DNA of 64,000 nt from CAYYFV01 sp965660075 (lineage in GTDB: Bacteria > Patescibacteriota > Gracilibacteria > UBA1369 > GCA-2718715). The notes beneath the pieces were generated by a model. The model did not search any database. It was not told the origin of the DNA and was given only the letters and a program-made list of their open reading frames with translations. The translations under genes were made by a program, and so were the position numbers. The DNA lies in contig CBFHYO010000019.1 of NCBI GenBank assembly GCA_965660075.1, positions 1 through 64,000 of the forward strand. Direction: 5' to 3'. Of the stretch, positions 24,884 through 33,735 are shown piece after piece. The first letter of the stretch is position 1; every line of letters begins with the position of its first letter.

Positions 24884-26647
24884 ATGCTAGAAATATTATT
24901 AACAATAAGTTTATTCACAAGCCCATCCCTACCTACACCTATAGAGGTAACAGACAATCAAACTTCATTTTCGCTAAACACAACAGACAAAACACTTGTT
25001 AATAACATAGAAATCGATCCATCTAATTTTGAACTTATATCTGGAGAAAATAAAATAACAGTCATTTCTGATCAAAACAAAGTACTGACACACCTACTCG
25101 TAATCACACAAAAAACACTATGCAAGCAATTAGAAGCAAAAATAGAAAAAATTGACATAGAAAACAATAAAATAAAACTATACATTCCAGAAAATTGTGA
25201 CAAATCAAAGTTTAAATTAATAACAGAAAATCAAACAGAAATAGAAAATTTGATAATAAATGAACCACTTGATGATGCTTTTGGAACTCTTGCACTAAAT
25301 TACAACAATCAAGTTGTAGATTTTAAATGCTGGGCCAAAAACACGCTATCTGATATGCAAATCAAACACATAGAAAGGTTAAATAAAACGCCAGAAGATT
25401 GCGATATAACCCAAACAGAAGTGAAAGAAGAAAGCAATAACATAAAACAAAGTTTTATTAATTTAAATTATAAAGATCTGATCATACTTAATGCAATGCC
25501 AAACGCAGATAAAGAATTTATTTCTATACAAAACTCCACATTAGAACCAATCGATTTAAAAAATGTATACATTACAGACAAAACAGCAAAAAAAATGTAT
25601 TTAACAGGAATTATTCAACCAGAAGAAATCAAACAAATAAAAAATTTAACATTTGCTCTCAATAATAGTGACGAAGAAATATACATTAAAAACACAGATA
25701 ACAATGAAATAATCGACTTTAGAGAATACAAAAAAAGCACGCAAGACCAATTAATAGATTTTTCACTAGTAGAAAATACAAAAGAACAAGAATTATCAAA
25801 TGAAAATCAAAACACAAGGGAAATAGAAACTTCAAATGAAACCGTGCAAATACTGGAATCAAATATAGAACTTGAACAGTCTAACATTCTTGCAGAAAAC
25901 CCAACTAACAACTCAGAGAATTTAAATCAGATAACATACAACCCTTCAGAAACCTCGAATCAAAATCAAGATGCCAGCAATAGTTTAGAGAGTACAGAAA
26001 ATGCACAACACATCACAATTACTGAAGTTTTACCAAATCCACATGGTGATGAAAGAGAGAACCAATTTATAGAAATATTTAACCCAAACCCATTCTCATT
26101 AGACACGACCAAATATAAATTGATGATAAATTCCAAAGAAATCGAGCTACCTACAAACCTAGAACCAAAACAATATTTCTCTACAAACAAGTTACAACTT
26201 AGTAACACTCAAGCATCAATAAAACTTACATATAAAGACCAAATAATTCAAGAACTAAATTACAATAAAACGACAGAAGGTCTAAGTTTTATTGATATTA
26301 ATAATCAATGGCTACAAACTAGCCTGATAACTCGAGACAAAGCTAATGGCAAAATTAATAACTACAACCAATCAATTCAAGTGCTAGACAATCAAATTCT
26401 GATAGAAGATACGCAAATCAAACAGGGGCCGTTGAATTTACAAGATGGAACATATGAAAAAGCAGAATTTATGACTTTAGAAAATTCGAACGGAGAAGAA
26501 ATAATCAAAATAATAAACCTTGAACAATCAGATGTCCAAAACATAGAAGAAATAAACACACCTCTTAACCAAACAAAAAAAGACATCACTAGTATGGGGT
26601 TTTTAAGCATGGCAAGCCTTGCAATTATTTACAATTTTATCAAGTAA
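24884..26647 (+). CDS. Secreted lamin-tail-domain (LTD) protein
   Basis: 587 residues. A short hydrophobic N-terminus (about 1-16) looks like a signal sequence. Two lamin-tail-like beta domains are visible: about 190-290 (LIILNAMPNADKEFISIQNS, PIDLKNVYITD) and about 374-470 (ITITEVLPNPHGDERENQFI, EIFNPNPFSLDTTKYKL). An Asn/Glu/Ser-rich linker separates them. The end has a hydrophobic segment (about 568-585), probably a membrane anchor. Bacterial LTD proteins are often cell-surface or nuclease-associated; no nuclease domain is seen. The 3' end overlaps the convergent ABC permease gene by 19 bases. Confidence 0.72.
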   Translation: MLEILLTISLFTSPSLPTPIEVTDNQTSFSLNTTDKTLVNNIEIDPSNFELISGENKITVISDQNKVLTHLLVITQKTLCKQLEAKIEKIDIENNKIKLYIPENCDKSKFKLITENQTEIENLIINEPLDDAFGTLALNYNNQVVDFKCWAKNTLSDMQIKHIERLNKTPEDCDITQTEVKEESNNIKQSFINLNYKDLIILNAMPNADKEFISIQNSTLEPIDLKNVYITDKTAKKMYLTGIIQPEEIKQIKNLTFALNNSDEEIYIKNTDNNEIIDFREYKKSTQDQLIDFSLVENTKEQELSNENQNTREIETSNETVQILESNIELEQSNILAENPTNNSENLNQITYNPSETSNQNQDASNSLESTENAQHITITEVLPNPHGDERENQFIEIFNPNPFSLDTTKYKLMINSKEIELPTNLEPKQYFSTNKLQLSNTQASIKLTYKDQIIQELNYNKTTEGLSFIDINNQWLQTSLITRDKANGKINNYNQSIQVLDNQILIEDTQIKQGPLNLQDGTYEKAEFMTLENSNGEEIIKIINLEQSDVQNIEEINTPLNQTKKDITSMGFLSMASLAIIYNFIK

Positions 26648-27477
26648 TCTTTTAAAAAAAACAAAGACAAAAAAACAAAACCCATAAACACTATAAACAG
26701 TGCAGAAATTGAAAGGTTAAAAGAAAAAGCAAAAAAAGAAGAAACAAACAGCACAAATGTAGAAAGAAGAATAGCAAAAGAAATCAACTGATCAGATTTA
26801 TAGTAAAACAACCTAGCACATAAAATTGGAATAACATTTAAACCTAAAGTTAGAATCACTCCAACTAATTCAAAAGACAAAATAACATTTGTAACCAACA
26901 CCCCCAACTGCAGAAAATCAACTAGACTAGTATTAAAACCGCGAATACCCAGAGATTTATCATCAAAACTTAATTCAGAAAACAAACGCTTGCAGAAGTT
27001 ATAAACCAAAATATTGAAAATTAATAGCAATGACATTTTAAAAATCGCAACAGGCATTGTATAACCAAGCAAATTTATATTTTCGAAAAGTGAAAACTCA
27101 AGTGCTCCAAACAAAACGCTATCCGGATCTAAGTGTGTATTAGCAGCAAAGATATTTGTTAAAATTAACCCCATAGCAAAAAAACCAGAAAAAAATACAC
27201 CTATGATAGATTGTGAATGTTTCAAACTAAATTTAGATAAGTTCGAAATAAAATAAGTAATAATTGTAGAAACAAGAATAGAAAAAAAGACAAAAGCAAA
27301 CGAATCCAAGGACCTTACAAGTAAAAAAACCAAAACAAGAATTGGCAAAACCGAGTGACTTATTGCATCAATTAACATCCCCTGCCTTCTTTCAAAAAAC
27401 CAAAAAGAAGAAAAAACATTATTGAGAATAACTAGGAATAATAAAATGAAAAGTTTATAAAAAATATAATTATCCAT
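26629..27477 (-). CDS. Metal ABC transporter permease (ZnuB/MntB family), second copy
   Basis: 282 residues, about eight hydrophobic segments. The early RRQGMLIDAISHSVLP block is the conserved ABC-3 family segment, and the GVILTLGLNVIPILCARLF region the conserved later one. It follows a paralogous permease gene with an 8-base overlap, suggesting a two-permease channel. The metal is zinc or manganese and cannot be fixed from sequence. Confidence 0.88.
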   Translation of the reverse strand: MDNYIFYKLFILLFLVILNNVFSSFWFFERRQGMLIDAISHSVLPILVLVFLLVRSLDSFAFVFFSILVSTIITYFISNLSKFSLKHSQSIIGVFFSGFFAMGLILTNIFAANTHLDPDSVLFGALEFSLFENINLLGYTMPVAIFKMSLLLIFNILVYNFCKRLFSELSFDDKSLGIRGFNTSLVDFLQLGVLVTNVILSFELVGVILTLGLNVIPILCARLFYYKSDQLISFAILLSTFVLFVSSFFAFSFNLSISALFIVFMGFVFLSLFFLKDYLIKL

Positions 27478-28282
27478 GCTTCACCTCCTTTAAAAAGACA
27501 ATCCCCCTAGAAAATAGATAAACAACAAAATAGATAGAAATAAGCAACGGACCAGTAGCCAAACCAGAAACAGATGATGAGAGATATAGACAAACCCAAG
27601 AAACAAATAATATCAATGTTAAACCGTAGAAAAACAACTCATATAAATCTAAATTAAAAGAAGAAACTATCGCAAATGGAATTAAAAATAAACCCGTAGT
27701 CAAAACCACCCCTGCAACCTTCAAGGATAAAACACACAACAAAATAGATAAAAACTTCAAAAACATTTTTAGTCTTGAATAAGTTTTACTTTGAGTTTCG
27801 AAAGAATTGCCAAGAAAAGAAATATTAAAACAAAATCTGCGACAAACAAATAAAGTTATTAACACCAATAAAGACAAACAAGAAATTACAATAGAATCCA
27901 ATAAAGACAAAGAAGCAATGTTTCCAAATAAAAACGTGTCAAAACCAAGTTTTGTAGATACACCTTTATTTTGTAAAACATTCAAAAGAACAGTACCCAT
28001 AGCAAACCCAAAAGAAATAAAAAATGCAAAAAGAGAATCAGAATTAAATTTAGAAAAAGCAAACAAGTGACGTTTTAAAATATCAAAAAGCCAAATAAAA
28101 AACACCGTAAAGAGAATTATATAAAATAAATCCAAGGAATTAAAAATTAAATAAGAAAGTAAAACGCCAGGAAATGCCAAATGAGAATAGACATCGGTAA
28201 CTAACGATTGCCTTTGAAAAAAATAAAAACCACCAACCAAAAACATTGCCAAAGATAATAATATAAGAGTTATATACATCAT
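27470..28282 (-). CDS. Metal ABC transporter permease (ZnuB/MntB family), first copy
   Basis: 270 residues with about seven or eight membrane segments. FFQRQSLVTDVYSHLAFPGV and VAGVVLTTGLFLIPFAIVSSF are conserved ABC-3 blocks. It starts with two adjacent ATG codons (28282 and 28279), overlapping the TGA stop of the ATPase gene. It pairs with the next permease to form the membrane part of a zinc/manganese importer. Confidence 0.88.
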   Translation of the reverse strand: MMYITLILLSLAMFLVGGFYFFQRQSLVTDVYSHLAFPGVLLSYLIFNSLDLFYIILFTVFFIWLFDILKRHLFAFSKFNSDSLFAFFISFGFAMGTVLLNVLQNKGVSTKLGFDTFLFGNIASLSLLDSIVISCLSLLVLITLFVCRRFCFNISFLGNSFETQSKTYSRLKMFLKFLSILLCVLSLKVAGVVLTTGLFLIPFAIVSSFNLDLYELFFYGLTLILFVSWVCLYLSSSVSGLATGPLLISIYFVVYLFSRGIVFLKEVKHG

Positions 28283-28986
28283 ATATTCGCAAACAAATTA
28301 TCTCCGTACAGTTTTTCTAAGTTTTTTTTCTTGAAAACTGTATCGACTTTTCCAGAAGCAACTACCGACTTATTTAATAAAAGAATTTCATCAAAATATT
28401 CTTTAACGGAATTTAAATTATGATGCACCATTAAAACTGTGTTGCCTTGAGATGCAAAAGTTCTCAAAGTTTGGACTATAGATTTTTCAGATATGTGATC
28501 TATTGCATTAAAAGGTTCATCCAATATTAAAATTTTAGGATCACGCACAAACGCTCTTGCCAATAAAAGCTTTTGTTTTTGACCTCCTGATAAATCTGAA
28601 ATTGGGTTATTTGCAAGAGCAGCCAACCCAAGTCGATTTAAAACCTCAATAACTTTATTTCGATTATGCTCTGAATCTAGCTTCCAAAAATTAGCAGGAG
28701 TAACTAGTGCATTCAAAACTAATTCAAATACTGAAATTGGAAAATCCCAATCGTATTCAGATAATTGCGGTACATAAGCAATATCTTTTCGAATATCAAT
28801 ACCCTCCCAACTAACTGAACCTTCTTGCCTTGGAATAATGTTTAAAATAGCCTTCAGCAAAGTGGATTTCCCAGAACCATTGGGACCAAGAATACCAAAT
28901 ATAGAACCTTTTTTAAGTGAAAAAGAAACTTGTTCTAAAACAAGATTGTTCGAATACGATACAGATAAGCGATTAACTTTTAACAT
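28279..28986 (-). CDS. Metal ABC transporter ATP-binding protein (ZnuC/MntA type)
   Basis: 235 residues. Walker A GPNGSGKST (about 34-42), signature LSGGQKQKLLLARAF, Walker B ILILDEPFNAID and the switch His in MVHH are all present. The first base of its ATG is the last base of the upstream solute-binding protein stop, so translation is coupled. It ends in TGA within an ATGATG overlap. Confidence 0.93.
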   Translation of the reverse strand: MLKVNRLSVSYSNNLVLEQVSFSLKKGSIFGILGPNGSGKSTLLKAILNIIPRQEGSVSWEGIDIRKDIAYVPQLSEYDWDFPISVFELVLNALVTPANFWKLDSEHNRNKVIEVLNRLGLAALANNPISDLSGGQKQKLLLARAFVRDPKILILDEPFNAIDHISEKSIVQTLRTFASQGNTVLMVHHNLNSVKEYFDEILLLNKSVVASGKVDTVFKKKNLEKLYGDNLFANI

Positions 28987-29906
28987 TAATTTAGAGAGTT
29001 AAAAATAGTATCTACATTATATTTAAACATTTTTATAAATGTATTATAACCAGAAGAATCTGAACCAAGTGAATCAGCAAATAAATAACCACCTAATTGT
29101 GTATTTTGTCCCATTCTTTGAACAGAATCAAGAACACTCATTAAGTCTCTATTAGAAACACTATCCTCTACAAAAATAGACTTAAGTTGATTTTCGATTA
29201 TGACAGACTCCATTAATTTTTTATCATGCAAACTATAGTCAGAACTTGTATTAACTCCTTTTAAAGTAAGAATATTAAAATTATATTTACGTCCAAAGTA
29301 AGAAAAAGCGTCATGAGTAGTAATTAACCATCTTTGAGAATCGGCAATAGATGACAACTTTTCTTGTGCATATAAATCTAATTCTGTTAATTCATCTAGA
29401 TAATCTAGAGCATTCGCGCTTATCAAATTAGAGTGTTTTGGATACTGTTTTGACAATGATCCTGCAATCTGCTCGACAACTAAAGAAAATAAATCTAAAT
29501 CAAACCAAATATGAGGATCTATTTCGTTATCATGCTTGATTAAACTTTCAGTATTGATTAATTCACCAACAAAATAAGTAGGTTTAGTTTTAGACACAGA
29601 CTCTAAGGCTGGACGCATTTGAGCTTCTAAATTTAGACCTAAAGCTAAAATCAAATCCGCTTGGTTTATTTTTGAAATGTCATCTAAACCAGGCACATAC
29701 ACATGTGGATCTGTACCAGATGGCAAAAGTAACTTTCTATCAATCTCAGACGGTAGTACATGATCTACAACATCGTGTATCATGCCAATTGTGGAAAGAA
29801 CGAATGGCTTTTGATTTACAACTTCTTGAGTAGTAGAATCGGTAACAAAAAACCCAAAAAGAAATACTAAAATTAATATTAGACCTAGCTTTGTAAATTT
29901 CAACAT
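28986..29906 (-). CDS. Metal ABC transporter solute-binding protein (ZnuA-like)
   Basis: 306 residues of the cluster A-I (TroA/ZnuA) family. An N-terminal hydrophobic segment (about 5-22) without a clear lipobox Cys suggests a membrane-anchored form. The metal-binding residues are visible: His in SGTDPHVYVPG, His in DPHIWFDLD and His/Asp in TTHDAFSYFGRKY. The long His-rich loop of zinc-specific ZnuA is absent, so manganese or iron remain possible. First gene of the importer operon. Confidence 0.88.
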   Translation of the reverse strand: MLKFTKLGLILILVFLFGFFVTDSTTQEVVNQKPFVLSTIGMIHDVVDHVLPSEIDRKLLLPSGTDPHVYVPGLDDISKINQADLILALGLNLEAQMRPALESVSKTKPTYFVGELINTESLIKHDNEIDPHIWFDLDLFSLVVEQIAGSLSKQYPKHSNLISANALDYLDELTELDLYAQEKLSSIADSQRWLITTHDAFSYFGRKYNFNILTLKGVNTSSDYSLHDKKLMESVIIENQLKSIFVEDSVSNRDLMSVLDSVQRMGQNTQLGGYLFADSLGSDSSGYNTFIKMFKYNVDTIFNSLN

Positions 29907-29961
29907 TAAAAAAATTAGAGTATATTATAATAAAACAAATAAATAATAATAAAAAGACAAT

Positions 29962-31254
29962 ATGAGTGATTTAAACACAAATAGAGAACTAGTAAAGTTA
30001 TTTATCAAACTAGCGAAACTATACACGTTAAGGGCAGCTAAAAATGATTTTTTTAGAGTAAGGTCATCACAAAACACAGCACAAGTAATTGAAAACATGC
30101 AAGACCCAATTGAATCATTTATAGATTTAGAAAATGAAAAATTCAAAAACAAGATAAGCGGAATAGGAAAAGCATCTGAAGATAAAATTATAGAATTTAT
30201 AAAAACTCAAGAATGTGAAGAAATAAACGAACTGTTGCAAATATACCCACAAGGACTTTTAGACATGATGGAAATAAAAGGACTTGGACCCAAAAAAGCA
30301 TTTGCACTCTATGAAAAATTTGGTGTAGATAACATAGAGAAACTCAAACAAATCTTGCAAGAGCCAGAAAAACTATCTGAATTAAGTATTAAAGAAAAAA
30401 CAATTGCAAATTTAAAAGAAGCAATTCAAGAAGAGTATACAAATAAAAAAAGGCATAATATCTCGGATATTTACGATGAAATCATGCAGCTAAAAAACGA
30501 ATGCCAAAAACTAGAATATGTACTCGAGGTTCATATTGCTGGATCATTTAGAAGACTCGAAAAAACAATTGGAGATATCGATATAATAATCACTTGTGAG
30601 AAAAAGCACAGACAAGCAATAATAGATTCATATAGTAAATTAAATACATTTAAAAAAATCATAAACTCTGGAGAAACAAAAGTAACTGCAATTCTTAAAT
30701 CCTCTATTGGAGTTGATTTAAGATTAATCGACAAAGAACAAATTGGATCCTGTCTTCAATACTTCACAGGAAACAGAGCACACAATATTAAAATTAGACA
30801 GATTGCAAAAGACAAAGGATGGAAAATAAATGAATATGGACTATTTGATGAAAATGACAACTTACTAGAATCACAAAGTGAGACAAAAATTTATGAATTA
30901 CTAGACCTACAATTTGTACCACCTACTTTAAGATCTGGTTCTCAAGAAATTGAAGATGCGCAGAATAACAATTTGAGATTCGTGACATATTCAAATTTAA
31001 AAAATGAATTAAATCTAGACAGCAAAAAACTCCCTCCTAAAATTTTTATAATCCAAACAAACAAAGAACAAGCTATAGAAAAAACCTTAACACAAGTGCA
31101 TGTGCTTGGTAAAAATCCAAAGCAAAAATTTGCATTTGATAATTCAAATAAAGAACTTGGTATTCAAATTTGCCAAAAATGCAATATACAAGCAAATCAA
31201 ATCCTTAATTGTATTGATGAATCAGAATTAAACAAAACATTAGAAGAAATTTAA
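29962..31254 (+). CDS. PolX-family DNA polymerase with collapsed PHP domain
   Basis: 430 residues; bacterial PolX is usually about 570. The polymerase part is intact: helix-hairpin-helix motifs (SGIGKASEDK, IKGLGPKKAF), AGSFRRLEKTIGDIDIII with two catalytic Asp, a third Asp in VDLRLI, and FTGNRAHNIKIRQIAKDKG. After PPTLRSG (about 318) a PHP 3'-5' exonuclease domain should follow with a DLHVHS-like metal site. Here NLKNELNLDSK takes its place and only about 75 residues remain, ending in a stretch like the PHP C-terminus. Gap-filling synthesis is likely, proofreading or AP-endonuclease activity unlikely. Confidence 0.88.
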   Translation: MSDLNTNRELVKLFIKLAKLYTLRAAKNDFFRVRSSQNTAQVIENMQDPIESFIDLENEKFKNKISGIGKASEDKIIEFIKTQECEEINELLQIYPQGLLDMMEIKGLGPKKAFALYEKFGVDNIEKLKQILQEPEKLSELSIKEKTIANLKEAIQEEYTNKKRHNISDIYDEIMQLKNECQKLEYVLEVHIAGSFRRLEKTIGDIDIIITCEKKHRQAIIDSYSKLNTFKKIINSGETKVTAILKSSIGVDLRLIDKEQIGSCLQYFTGNRAHNIKIRQIAKDKGWKINEYGLFDENDNLLESQSETKIYELLDLQFVPPTLRSGSQEIEDAQNNNLRFVTYSNLKNELNLDSKKLPPKIFIIQTNKEQAIEKTLTQVHVLGKNPKQKFAFDNSNKELGIQICQKCNIQANQILNCIDESELNKTLEEI

Positions 31255-31323
31255 GCAAGAGAATAAGTTTGTCAAAAACACAACCTTCGACATATCTTAT
31301 ATTCTTATAAATCCCCCTTCGCC

Positions 31324-32196
31324 ATGCTTTTTTCGTATTTAGAAAAAACAAAACAAATATGTATTATCGCACATAAAAATCCCGATCTAGACACGCTTTG
31401 TGCAGCACAAAGTTTATATAATACTATTAAAAATTCTATAAATACGCACTTAGTATGTATCGATAAAATTCCGGCAAGATACAAAAAAATCATTGATTAC
31501 AAGCAATGGAAAACAGAAATACCAGAAAAAACAAAAAAAATAATAACATTAGATTGTAGTAATTGGGAACGAACTGGATTTGAATTAAAACCGGGATTTA
31601 ATATATTAAATTTCGATCACCATAACACAAACAGCAATTTTGGTAACTACAACTATGTTATTAAGGATGCAAGCTCAACATGTGAAATGCTCGCAGAGAT
31701 AATCTTTAGATACAACATTAAACCATCAACAAAGACTGCTACACTTTTACTCAGCGGTATTTACGATGATACAGATAGCTTAAAATTACCAAACACATCA
31801 TCGAACACTCTTAAAATTTGTAGAAAATTAATTAAATGTAATGCGAACTTAAAACAGGTGATTGAAAATATACAACCAAAGTTTAAATCACTTCAATTAA
31901 AAAAAATCGGTATCATTTTAAGTCAAACATATATTAACAAAGCAAATGTAGCTATTTGCGTGCAAAATGGTTCTCACGCAGAAGACCACCAAGAAACAAT
32001 AGTAAAATTAATTGACCAAATACCTAATACAAAATTTAGCTTACTTTTAACAAGAAATCATCAAAAACTACTTCGCGGTAGCCTTAGAAGCAATAATAGC
32101 AATACAGACGTATCTAAAATAGCTAAAAAATATGGAGGAGGTGGACACAAAAAAGCTGCAGGATTTATCTGCAGCGAAGATTTAATTAAGTTGTAA
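31324..32196 (+). CDS. DHH-family phosphoesterase (NrnA-like nanoRNase/pAp phosphatase)
   Basis: 290 residues. The DHH domain has HKNPDLDT, LDCS and NFDHHNTN; the C-terminal DHHA1 domain ends with GGGGHKKAAGF. This is the layout of NrnA, which degrades 2-5-nucleotide RNA and pAp. The first motif has Thr at the end of HxNPDxD-A/S, a mild change. With the RNase Y active site lost, this is the main RNA-degrading enzyme visible here apart from RNase P. Confidence 0.85.
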   Translation: MLFSYLEKTKQICIIAHKNPDLDTLCAAQSLYNTIKNSINTHLVCIDKIPARYKKIIDYKQWKTEIPEKTKKIITLDCSNWERTGFELKPGFNILNFDHHNTNSNFGNYNYVIKDASSTCEMLAEIIFRYNIKPSTKTATLLLSGIYDDTDSLKLPNTSSNTLKICRKLIKCNANLKQVIENIQPKFKSLQLKKIGIILSQTYINKANVAICVQNGSHAEDHQETIVKLIDQIPNTKFSLLLTRNHQKLLRGSLRSNNSNTDVSKIAKKYGGGGHKKAAGFICSEDLIKL

Positions 32197-32200
32197 AAAC

Positions 32201-32716
32201 TTAAGCTAGAAGAGATTCAATGTAGAATCCTATACCATAAGAAATACCAGCAGCAATGGCACCAACCATCATAGTTTCAAATCCTTCATAAAACTTGTTT
32301 TTCTTTACAAAGTAACCTTTACAAAACCCTACAAAAAACAGGGCTAAAAGTGTTAACACGCATGCTAACTTAAATGTAAATTCACCACTCAAATTTAACC
32401 AAGGTTGAATTACATAAGCACTCAATGGTACAGAACCAAGAATAATAAATGCTATAAAAGTAGACCATGCTCCAAGCAATGGTTTTACATGTTTAGCTAA
32501 CTTAGGATCCTGATCTAACTCGGCTTTATCAGACAAATACTTACTAGCTGCCATAGAAAAACCATCAGCAAAAAGATTTGCAAAACCCATAATTAAAATA
32601 ATAATTACAGGCAAAGCACCACCCTCCACTGCAGAAACAACTGCAAATGTAGTTATAATTCCGTCGATCGAACCATACACAAAGTCTGGCAACCAGTTAT
32701 ATTCTGAATTAAACAT
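32201..32716 (-). CDS. VIT1/CCC1-family cation transporter
   Basis: 171 residues. It has DFVYGSIDGIITTFAVVSAV, ILIMGFANLFADGFSMAASKYL and a C-terminal GAIAAGISYGIGFYI segment, the membrane blocks of the VIT/CCC1 iron/manganese exporter family. The cytoplasmic metal-binding domain of plant VIT1 is reduced to about 20 residues (about 64-85). Paired with the preceding CaxA-type exchanger (8-base overlap), it forms a metal homeostasis pair. Confidence 0.88.
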   Translation of the reverse strand: MFNSEYNWLPDFVYGSIDGIITTFAVVSAVEGGALPVIIILIMGFANLFADGFSMAASKYLSDKAELDQDPKLAKHVKPLLGAWSTFIAFIILGSVPLSAYVIQPWLNLSGEFTFKLACVLTLLALFFVGFCKGYFVKKNKFYEGFETMMVGAIAAGISYGIGFYIESLLA

Positions 32717-33680
32717 TTGTCATAATTTTAAAAACCATAAAAGCAAAATATGCTATTAAAAATAGTACACCTTGATATCTTTGGAGTAAATGTTTTCGAC
32801 CAACAAACATAAATAAAAACAATAATAAAGACGCACCAATTGCAGCGTACATATCAACATTATTATTTACTGCGTCAAAAGGTAAAGGTCGAATAAGAGA
32901 AGATAAACCTAAAATCCAGAATACATTAAAAATATTAGATCCAACAGTGTTACCAACAGCAATATCTGCATTTTGTTTTTTTGCAGCAGCATAGGAAGTT
33001 GCCAACTCTGGAAGTGATGTACCAATTGCAACAACGGTTAAACCAATAAGAGCTTCTGTCATATTAAAGGATTTTGCAATAAAAACAGCACCATCCACAA
33101 TCCATTTACCACCTAAAGCTAAACCAATCATGCCAAAAAGAACATACAGAGATGATTTTGAAACACTAAGAACTTCTACTTCTTCATCTGTAGACTCATC
33201 TATAGACTCATCTGTGTTTTTTGCAATTCCAAAACTGTAATACATAAAGATAATAAAGAAAGAAATTAAGCTTATACCATCTATTCGAGAAATTGCATTG
33301 GCACTGGCATTATCAAAAATCACATCATTTGCCATAAAAAATACTAGTACAATAGCAAGTAAACTTAGAGGTATTTCTTTCCAAACTGTATTAGATTTAA
33401 CCTTTAAAGGATAAATCACAGATGCCACCCCTAGAATAAGAAGCATGTTAGCTAGATTAGAACCAAGCACATTACTAATAGCCAAATCTGAACTACCATT
33501 AAAAGATGCAAAAAGATTAACAATCAACTCAGGTGCAGATGTACCAAAAGCAACAATTGTTAAACCAATCACAAGATTAGAAATATTAAAACGCTTTGCA
33601 ATAGATGCTGAACCATCAACCAAGTAGTCTGCCCCCTTGATTAATAGAACAAATCCCAAAGCAAATAATGTATAAATCAT
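32709..33680 (-). CDS. CaxA/YrbG-type Na+(K+)/Ca2+ exchanger
   Basis: 323 residues, ten hydrophobic segments in two homologous halves. Each half has its ion-binding alpha repeat: GTSAPELIVN (about 47-56) and GTSLPELATS, followed by SNVLGSNLANMLLILG and GNTVGSNIFNVFWILG. An acidic loop (DESIDESTDEEVEV) separates the halves. It would export calcium in exchange for sodium or protons. Confidence 0.93.
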   Translation of the reverse strand: MIYTLFALGFVLLIKGADYLVDGSASIAKRFNISNLVIGLTIVAFGTSAPELIVNLFASFNGSSDLAISNVLGSNLANMLLILGVASVIYPLKVKSNTVWKEIPLSLLAIVLVFFMANDVIFDNASANAISRIDGISLISFFIIFMYYSFGIAKNTDESIDESTDEEVEVLSVSKSSLYVLFGMIGLALGGKWIVDGAVFIAKSFNMTEALIGLTVVAIGTSLPELATSYAAAKKQNADIAVGNTVGSNIFNVFWILGLSSLIRPLPFDAVNNNVDMYAAIGASLLLFLFMFVGRKHLLQRYQGVLFLIAYFAFMVFKIMTNV

Positions 33681-33735
33681 ACTTTAAAATTATAAATTTG
33701 ATTTAATTATAAAAGATTTATACAAATAAATAAAT

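Noticed and set aside
26629..29906. Naming the ABC importer znuABC outright
   Set aside because: The His-rich zinc loop is absent from the binding protein and no Zur or MntR box was found, so the metal stays undecided.
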